DNA of 10,870 bases from JBCCTX01 sp964468435. Its GTDB lineage: Bacteria > Bacteroidota > Bacteroidia > J057. The notes under the pieces were generated by a model. That model was given only the letters and a program-made list of their open reading frames with translations. It had not been told where the DNA came from and ran no database searches. Of this stretch, positions 7,483-10,870 are shown one piece after another. A program made the position numbers and the translations under genes. The stretch lies in the NCBI GenBank assembly GCA_964468435.1, contig CAYXVE010000093.1, positions 1 through 10,870 on the forward strand. The letters are read 5' to 3'. Each line of letters begins with the position of its first letter. Position 1 is the stretch's first letter.

Positions 7483-7514
7483 TTTTCTAATCAACGTGCA
7501 AATATATATATTTG
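7483..7514 (+). promoter_or_regulatory. Candidate xylA promoter overlapping the rpsO promoter
   Basis: On the top strand TATATTTG (7507-7514) is a full TAnnTTTG element. At the same 20-nt spacing used by rpsO, the -33 position (7483-7486) reads TTTT instead of TTTG, so this side is weaker. Transcription would begin around 7521 and give a leader of about 65 nt before xylA. The two -7 elements abut and form one palindrome, so polymerase binding for the two genes would be mutually exclusive. Confidence 0.5.
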
Positions 7515-7530
7515 ATGTGGTAGAAACAAA
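7499..7530 (-). promoter_or_regulatory. rpsO promoter (Bacteroidota sigma type)
   Basis: On the bottom strand, TTTG (7530-7527), a 20-nt spacer and TATATTTG (7506-7499) match the Bacteroidota -33/-7 consensus (TTTG, about 20 nt, TAnnTTTG). Initiation would be expected near 7492, leaving a leader of about 26 nt before the rpsO ATG. The match was read directly; activity is inferred. Confidence 0.7.
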
Positions 7531-7586
7531 GATTTATCATTTAGCTTCTATTCAATTTTCGTTCAATCATTATCAATAAATTTCTT

Positions 7587-8915
7587 ATGTCCATAGTAGT
7601 CGGCGATACTACCTTTTTCCCAACAGTCGATAAGATAACCTATGAAGGACCTGAATCCGATAATCCGCTCGCTTTCAAGTATTATGATCCAATGCAAATG
7701 GTGGGAACCAAAACTATGGAAAATCACCTGCGTTTTGCCGTTGCCTATTGGCACAGCTTCTGCAATGCTGGCGAAGATCCCTTTGGCCCCGGACCAAGGA
7801 TTTTTCCCTGGGACCGTCTCTCCGATCCTATCGACCGCGCTAGGGAAAAAATGGATGCCGCTTTCGAATTTATCACTAAAATGGGAATTCCCTTTTACTG
7901 TTTTCACGATGTTGATATCGTTGATTCAGGGAAAACTGTCCTCGAACTGGAAAAGAGGCTTGAAACTATCAGCGACTACGCGCTGGAAAAACAACAAGCC
8001 TCTGGTGTGAGACTCCTCTGGGGCACAGCAAATCTGTTTTCGCATCCCAGATACATGAATGGGGCAGCTACCAATCCGGACATGCAGGTAGTAGCCTGTG
8101 CTGCTACTCAAGTCAAAAATATGATCGATACCACAATCAAACTCGGTGGTGCAAATTACGTCTTCTGGGGAGGACGCGAAGGATATATGAGTCTCCTCAA
8201 TACCCATATGAAACGCGAACGCGAACACCTCGGACGCTTTCTGTCTATAGCACGGGACTACGGCCGCAAACAGGGGTTTCAGGGCCCTTTTTTCATCGAA
8301 CCCAAACCAATGGAACCGACCAAACATCAATACGACTACGATGCAGCAACAGTGATCGGCTTCCTCAGAGAATTTGATTTGCTCGATGACTTCCAACTTA
8401 ATATAGAAGTAAACCATGCTACACTAGCAGGACATACCTTTCAGCATGAGCTTCAGGTAGCTGCAGACGCAGGCTTACTAGGAAGTGTAGATGCCAATCG
8501 GGGAGACTATCAGAATGGATGGGATACCGATCAGTTTCCCATCAATATTTATGAGCTTACCGAAGCCATGCTGGTCATTCTCGAATATGGAGGGTTCCGC
8601 ACGGGTGGGTTCAATTTTGACGCTAAGCTCAGAAGAAATTCTACCGACCTGGAAGACCTTTTCTATGCCCATATTGGTGGTATGGATGCATTTGCCAGAG
8701 CACTCGTTGCAGCGAATCGAATCCTGGAATCATCCTCCTATCTGCAACTACGTCGTGAAAGATATGCATCTTTTGATACACCGGATGGCAAAGCATTTGA
8801 AGAAGGTTCTGTCTCCCTGGAAGATCTGCGCCAACGCGTGCTACAACATGGAGAACCTAAAATGATTAGTGGAAGACAAGAATTCTATGAAAATATCATC
8901 AATCAATTCATTTGA
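7587..8915 (+). CDS. xylA: Xylose isomerase
   Basis: XylA interconverts D-xylose and D-xylulose (and D-glucose/D-fructose) using two divalent metals; it is cytoplasmic and a TIM barrel. At 442 residues it is a class II (long N-terminus) enzyme. Catalytic and metal residues line up with E. coli XylA at a constant offset of +6: H107 and D110 (FHDVD), E238 and K240 (EPKP), E274 and H277 (NIEVNH), D302, D313, D315 and D345. Also visible are LLWGTANLFSHPRYMNGA (143-160), FWGGREGY (193-200) and GGFNFDAK (340-347). The start gives the family-typical opening TYEGPESDNPLAFKYY. No xylulokinase, xylose transporter or regulator gene is nearby, so it stands alone, divergent from rpsO. It is not visibly coupled to tatA, which follows 172 nt later. 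Confidence 0.98.
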   Translation: MSIVVGDTTFFPTVDKITYEGPESDNPLAFKYYDPMQMVGTKTMENHLRFAVAYWHSFCNAGEDPFGPGPRIFPWDRLSDPIDRAREKMDAAFEFITKMGIPFYCFHDVDIVDSGKTVLELEKRLETISDYALEKQQASGVRLLWGTANLFSHPRYMNGAATNPDMQVVACAATQVKNMIDTTIKLGGANYVFWGGREGYMSLLNTHMKREREHLGRFLSIARDYGRKQGFQGPFFIEPKPMEPTKHQYDYDAATVIGFLREFDLLDDFQLNIEVNHATLAGHTFQHELQVAADAGLLGSVDANRGDYQNGWDTDQFPINIYELTEAMLVILEYGGFRTGGFNFDAKLRRNSTDLEDLFYAHIGGMDAFARALVAANRILESSSYLQLRRERYASFDTPDGKAFEEGSVSLEDLRQRVLQHGEPKMISGRQEFYENIINQFI

Positions 8916-8946
8916 AAATTGAGAAATAAGACTTATTCTTGTAAAT

Positions 8947-9001
8947 TACTTAAGTATAATGTAATCAAAATTACTTTGCTTTAATTACATAGCATTAAGT
9001 A
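8947..9001. repeat. Two-part AT-rich inverted repeat between xylA and tatA
   Basis: The outer arms TACTTAA (8947-8953) and TTAAGTA (8995-9001) and the inner arms ATGTAAT (8959-8965) and ATTACAT (8984-8990) are each perfect complements. They are separated by small internal loops (8954-8958 and 8991-8994) around an 18-nt apex. A nine-base direct repeat AAATTACTT occurs at 8943-8951 and 8968-8976, and GTAAT/ATTAC (8961-8965 / 8970-8974) gives an alternative inner hairpin. It may serve as a transcription end for xylA or a protein-binding region, but it lacks a G+C-rich stem and a T-run, so it is not a standard intrinsic terminator. Confidence 0.5.
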
Positions 9002-9053
9002 GCTTGTGAAAGATAAAATGGGTTTCTATCAACTTTTACTTGAGGAAAAGTGT

Positions 9054-9061
9054 TATTTTTG
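9054..9061 (+). promoter_or_regulatory. Candidate -7 element for tatA-gatA
   Basis: TATTTTTG fits TAnnTTTG exactly and lies 26 nt before the tatA ATG, so initiation would be near 9068. No TTG was found at the usual 17-23 nt upstream spacing; the closest, TTG at 9040-9042, is only 11 nt away. The element is embedded in a six-base inverted repeat, TGTTAT (9051-9056) / ATAACA (9063-9068), which could be an operator or chance. Confidence 0.4.
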
Positions 9062-9087
9062 TATAACAAAGATTTAATTGGAACAAA

Positions 9088-9333
9088 ATGATGCTGTTAA
9101 CTATGTTACTATCCACGGCGTTTTCTTCGATATTATTGTTTTCACTGGGAGGTCCTGAGATCATCCTAATCGTATTGGTAGTGCTTCTGCTGTTTGGTGC
9201 AAAGAAAATACCGGAATTGATGAAGGGACTTGGACGTGGTATACGTGAATTCAAAGATGCTTCCCAGGAGATAAAAAAAGAAATTGATTCTGAAGTAGAT
9301 GAAATCAAGAAACTGGATCAAGGTCTCAAGTAA
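9088..9333 (+). CDS. tatA: Sec-independent protein translocase subunit TatA/TatE
   Basis: TatA oligomers form the transport-active component that moves folded twin-arginine substrates across the inner membrane. The 81-residue protein has a membrane helix (about 23-36), the FG hinge (F36-G37), the amphipathic helix KKIPELMKGLGRGIREFKDA (39-58) and a charged tail. In E. coli TatA the FG hinge is at 20-21; here it is 16 residues later because of an extra hydrophobic N-terminal stretch, MMLLTMLLSTAFSSILLF. ATGs at 9088, 9091 and 9103 are in frame, and a TTG at 9136 would give the canonical length. The 9088 start has a GGA eight bases upstream and fits the promoter position. gatA follows after 5 nt. 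No tatC lies in the window. Confidence 0.93.
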   Translation: MMLLTMLLSTAFSSILLFSLGGPEIILIVLVVLLLFGAKKIPELMKGLGRGIREFKDASQEIKKEIDSEVDEIKKLDQGLK

Positions 9334-9338
9334 TTATT

Positions 9339-10790
9339 GTGAAAAAATACTACAGACTCTCTGATATACAGAGTGATTTGTCAAGCGGCGAGATAAGTTG
9401 CAGACAGCTGGTTGAAGCTTATCTCGTTCGCATTCACCAACATAAAGATTTAAACGCCTTTCTCGAAATATATGAAGACGAATCGCTTGAACAGGCTGAC
9501 CTTATTGATGAAAAAATAAGGAATCATACTGCCGGATCAATGGTAGGATTGGTTCTCGGCATTAAAGATCTTCTGTGCTATAGATCACACAAATTATCCG
9601 CATCTTCAAATATACTCCAAAACTTTGAATCCGTATTTACCGCTACAGCCGTTCATCGACTGCTTGCAGAAGATGCGATCATCATTGGCCGGCAAAATTG
9701 CGACGAGTTTGCCATGGGCTCCTCTAATGAAAATTCTGCACTAGGTCCTGTACGCAATCCTTGGGATATCCAAAAAGTACCCGGAGGTTCATCAGGGGGT
9801 TCGGCTGCTGCTGTTGCAGCTCATCTGTGTCACGCTTCCTTAGGTTCAGATACGGGAGGTTCTGTAAGACAACCAGCCTCATTCTGTGGTGTAGTAGGTC
9901 TTAAACCTACCTATGGTCGCATCTCTCGATGGGGATTGATCGCTTATGCTTCATCTTTCGATCAAATTGGTCCGATTACTCATTCTGTCGAAGATGCAGC
10001 ACGGATGCTATCCGTTATGGCCGGTCCCGATGGAAAAGACAACACCCTGGCTAACATCCCCACCGAACCATTTGAGAAATATCTCAATCACCCCTCAGAA
10101 AATAAAAAAATTGGATACCTCAAAGAAGCACTGGATAGTGAAGCGCTGGATCCAGAAATTCGTACGCGTATTTATGGTCTTCTGGATGAATTGAGCAATG
10201 ATGGATACGAGATAGAAGAACTGCATTTCCCCTTTCTGGAATATGTGGTACCATGCTACTATATCCTCACACCTGCCGAAGCTTCTTCTAATCTACAACG
10301 CTACGATGGCATACGTTATGGACACAGAACAAACCATAGTTCGGATTCCATTGCCGACCTCTACCGCCTTACCCGCTCCGAAGGCTTCGGAACGGAGGTG
10401 AAAAGACGTATCATGCTGGGAACATTTGTGCTTTCTGCAGGATATTATGACGCATATTACACGAAAGCCATGAAAGTTCGCAGGCTTATCCGCGATAAAA
10501 CTATAGAATTGTTCCAAAGCTGCGACTTCATTATAATGCCCACTACTCCCTCTCCCGCATTTTCATTGGGAGAAAAATCATCTGACCCGATTGAAATGTA
10601 TCTCAGCGATATTTATACTGTTCACGCTAATCTGGCTGGTGTACCGGCTATATCACTACCGCTAGGCTACCATAGCTCGGGACTCCCTTTTGGCATTCAG
10701 TTTATGGCACCTCAATTTAAAGAAGGCGAACTTCTCGCTCTCTCCCATCACCTTACCCGGCAATATCAACCCGAAGTAATTCACGGGTAA
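9339..10790 (+). CDS. gatA: Glutamyl-tRNA(Gln)/aspartyl-tRNA(Asn) amidotransferase subunit A
   Basis: GatA is the glutaminase subunit of GatCAB, which converts misacylated Glu-tRNA(Gln) and/or Asp-tRNA(Asn) to the amide form. The 483 residues show the amidase-signature triad: K76 (GIKD), cis-Ser S151 (PGGSSGGS) and nucleophile S175 (GSDTGGSVRQPA, 169-180). The block GTEVKRRIMLGTFVLSAGYY (351-370), followed by DAYYTKA, is specific to GatA rather than generic amidases. The start codon is GTG (9339); it gives the standard opening MKKYYRLSDIQSDL, with no Shine-Dalgarno, and sits 5 nt after tatA, so translational coupling is likely. Whether the substrate is Gln, Asn or both cannot be told here, as gatB, gatC and the aminoacyl-tRNA synthetases are elsewhere. 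Confidence 0.97.
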   Translation: MKKYYRLSDIQSDLSSGEISCRQLVEAYLVRIHQHKDLNAFLEIYEDESLEQADLIDEKIRNHTAGSMVGLVLGIKDLLCYRSHKLSASSNILQNFESVFTATAVHRLLAEDAIIIGRQNCDEFAMGSSNENSALGPVRNPWDIQKVPGGSSGGSAAAVAAHLCHASLGSDTGGSVRQPASFCGVVGLKPTYGRISRWGLIAYASSFDQIGPITHSVEDAARMLSVMAGPDGKDNTLANIPTEPFEKYLNHPSENKKIGYLKEALDSEALDPEIRTRIYGLLDELSNDGYEIEELHFPFLEYVVPCYYILTPAEASSNLQRYDGIRYGHRTNHSSDSIADLYRLTRSEGFGTEVKRRIMLGTFVLSAGYYDAYYTKAMKVRRLIRDKTIELFQSCDFIIMPTTPSPAFSLGEKSSDPIEMYLSDIYTVHANLAGVPAISLPLGYHSSGLPFGIQFMAPQFKEGELLALSHHLTRQYQPEVIHG

Positions 10791-10797
10791 GTTTTTT
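10769..10797 (+). terminator. Candidate intrinsic terminator overlapping the end of gatA
   Basis: ACCCG (10769-10773) and CGGGT (10784-10788) form a perfect five-pair stem with a 10-nt loop, followed three bases later by six Ts (10792-10797). The stem lies within the last codons and stop of gatA. The stem is short, so termination may be partial; a second ACCCG at 10755-10759 could pair with the same 3' arm. Confidence 0.45.
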
Positions 10798-10843
10798 ATA
10801 GGATGACCTAAATAGTAAATTCCCGCCAACATCCATTTTTAAG

Positions 10844-10870
10844 CCCGCGCTCGTTTGCAACGGGTGTGGG
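10844..10870 (+). repeat. Strong hairpin-forming palindrome at the right edge
   Basis: CCCGCGCTCG (10844-10853) pairs with CGGGTGTGGG (10861-10870) through seven Watson-Crick pairs and three G-T/U wobbles, and the inner TT/AA adds two more around a TGC loop. The pairing continues to the last base of the window, so it may be longer. The wobbles become C-A mismatches on the bottom strand, so the structured strand is the top one. It sits about 50 nt past gatA. A REP/RAYT-type repeat is one possibility; a terminator stem or part of a structured RNA is another. Confidence 0.55.

Noticed and set aside
7926..8417. Long open frame of 163 codons on the bottom strand inside xylA
   Set aside because: It is fully antisense to the conserved catalytic core of xylA and has no recognisable domain; a shadow of the real gene.
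10798..10870. Possible partial gene running off the right edge
   Set aside because: The remaining stretch is too short and contains stops and a strong hairpin; no coding signal is visible on either strand.

Overview
The window looks like ordinary chromosomal core DNA from a member of the Bacteroidota. Evidence: almost no start codon is preceded by a Shine-Dalgarno sequence; the clearest promoter elements fit the Bacteroidota sigma factor consensus (TTTG / TAnnTTTG) rather than the E. coli -35/-10 type; and the xylose isomerase, PNPase, ClpS, S1/P1-type nuclease and TatA read as Bacteroidota-type proteins. Class cannot be fixed from the sequence alone; a Saprospiria/Cytophagia-like organism is a guess. 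There is no rRNA, tRNA, CRISPR array, transposase, phage gene or obvious foreign segment. All eleven genes appear intact.

Layout, left to right. A small TMEM220-family membrane protein and miaA (tRNA isopentenyl/dimethylallyl transferase) run rightward (31-1376). They converge on a leftward pair clpS-aat (2471-1468), which encodes the reader and the writer of the bacterial Leu/Phe N-degron pathway. Divergent from clpS, a secreted zinc-dependent S1/P1 nuclease/phospholipase C-like protein (2676-3851) runs rightward. A leftward cluster rpsO-pnp-NAD-dependent sugar epimerase (7466-3886) follows. Rightward again come xylA (7587-8915) and a tight tatA-gatA pair (9088-10790).

The most informative non-coding pieces are: (i) a perfect 16-bp palindrome at 7499-7514 that supplies a TAnnTTTG promoter element in both directions, serving rpsO leftward with an excellent TTTG-N20-TATATTTG promoter and possibly xylA rightward; (ii) a two-part AT-rich inverted repeat between xylA and tatA (8947-9001); (iii) a likely intrinsic terminator at the end of gatA; (iv) a 12-pair hairpin at the right edge (10844-10870), pairing well only on the top strand, resembling a REP/RAYT-type palindrome or a large stem cut by the window end.

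Functional themes are translation and its quality control (miaA, rpsO, gatA, aat/clpS), RNA decay (pnp), protein export (tatA), sugar metabolism (xylA, epimerase) and an exported hydrolase. I do not see a clear undescribed system. The best leads are the clpS-aat coupling, the shared rpsO/xylA promoter palindrome and the hairpin at the right edge.
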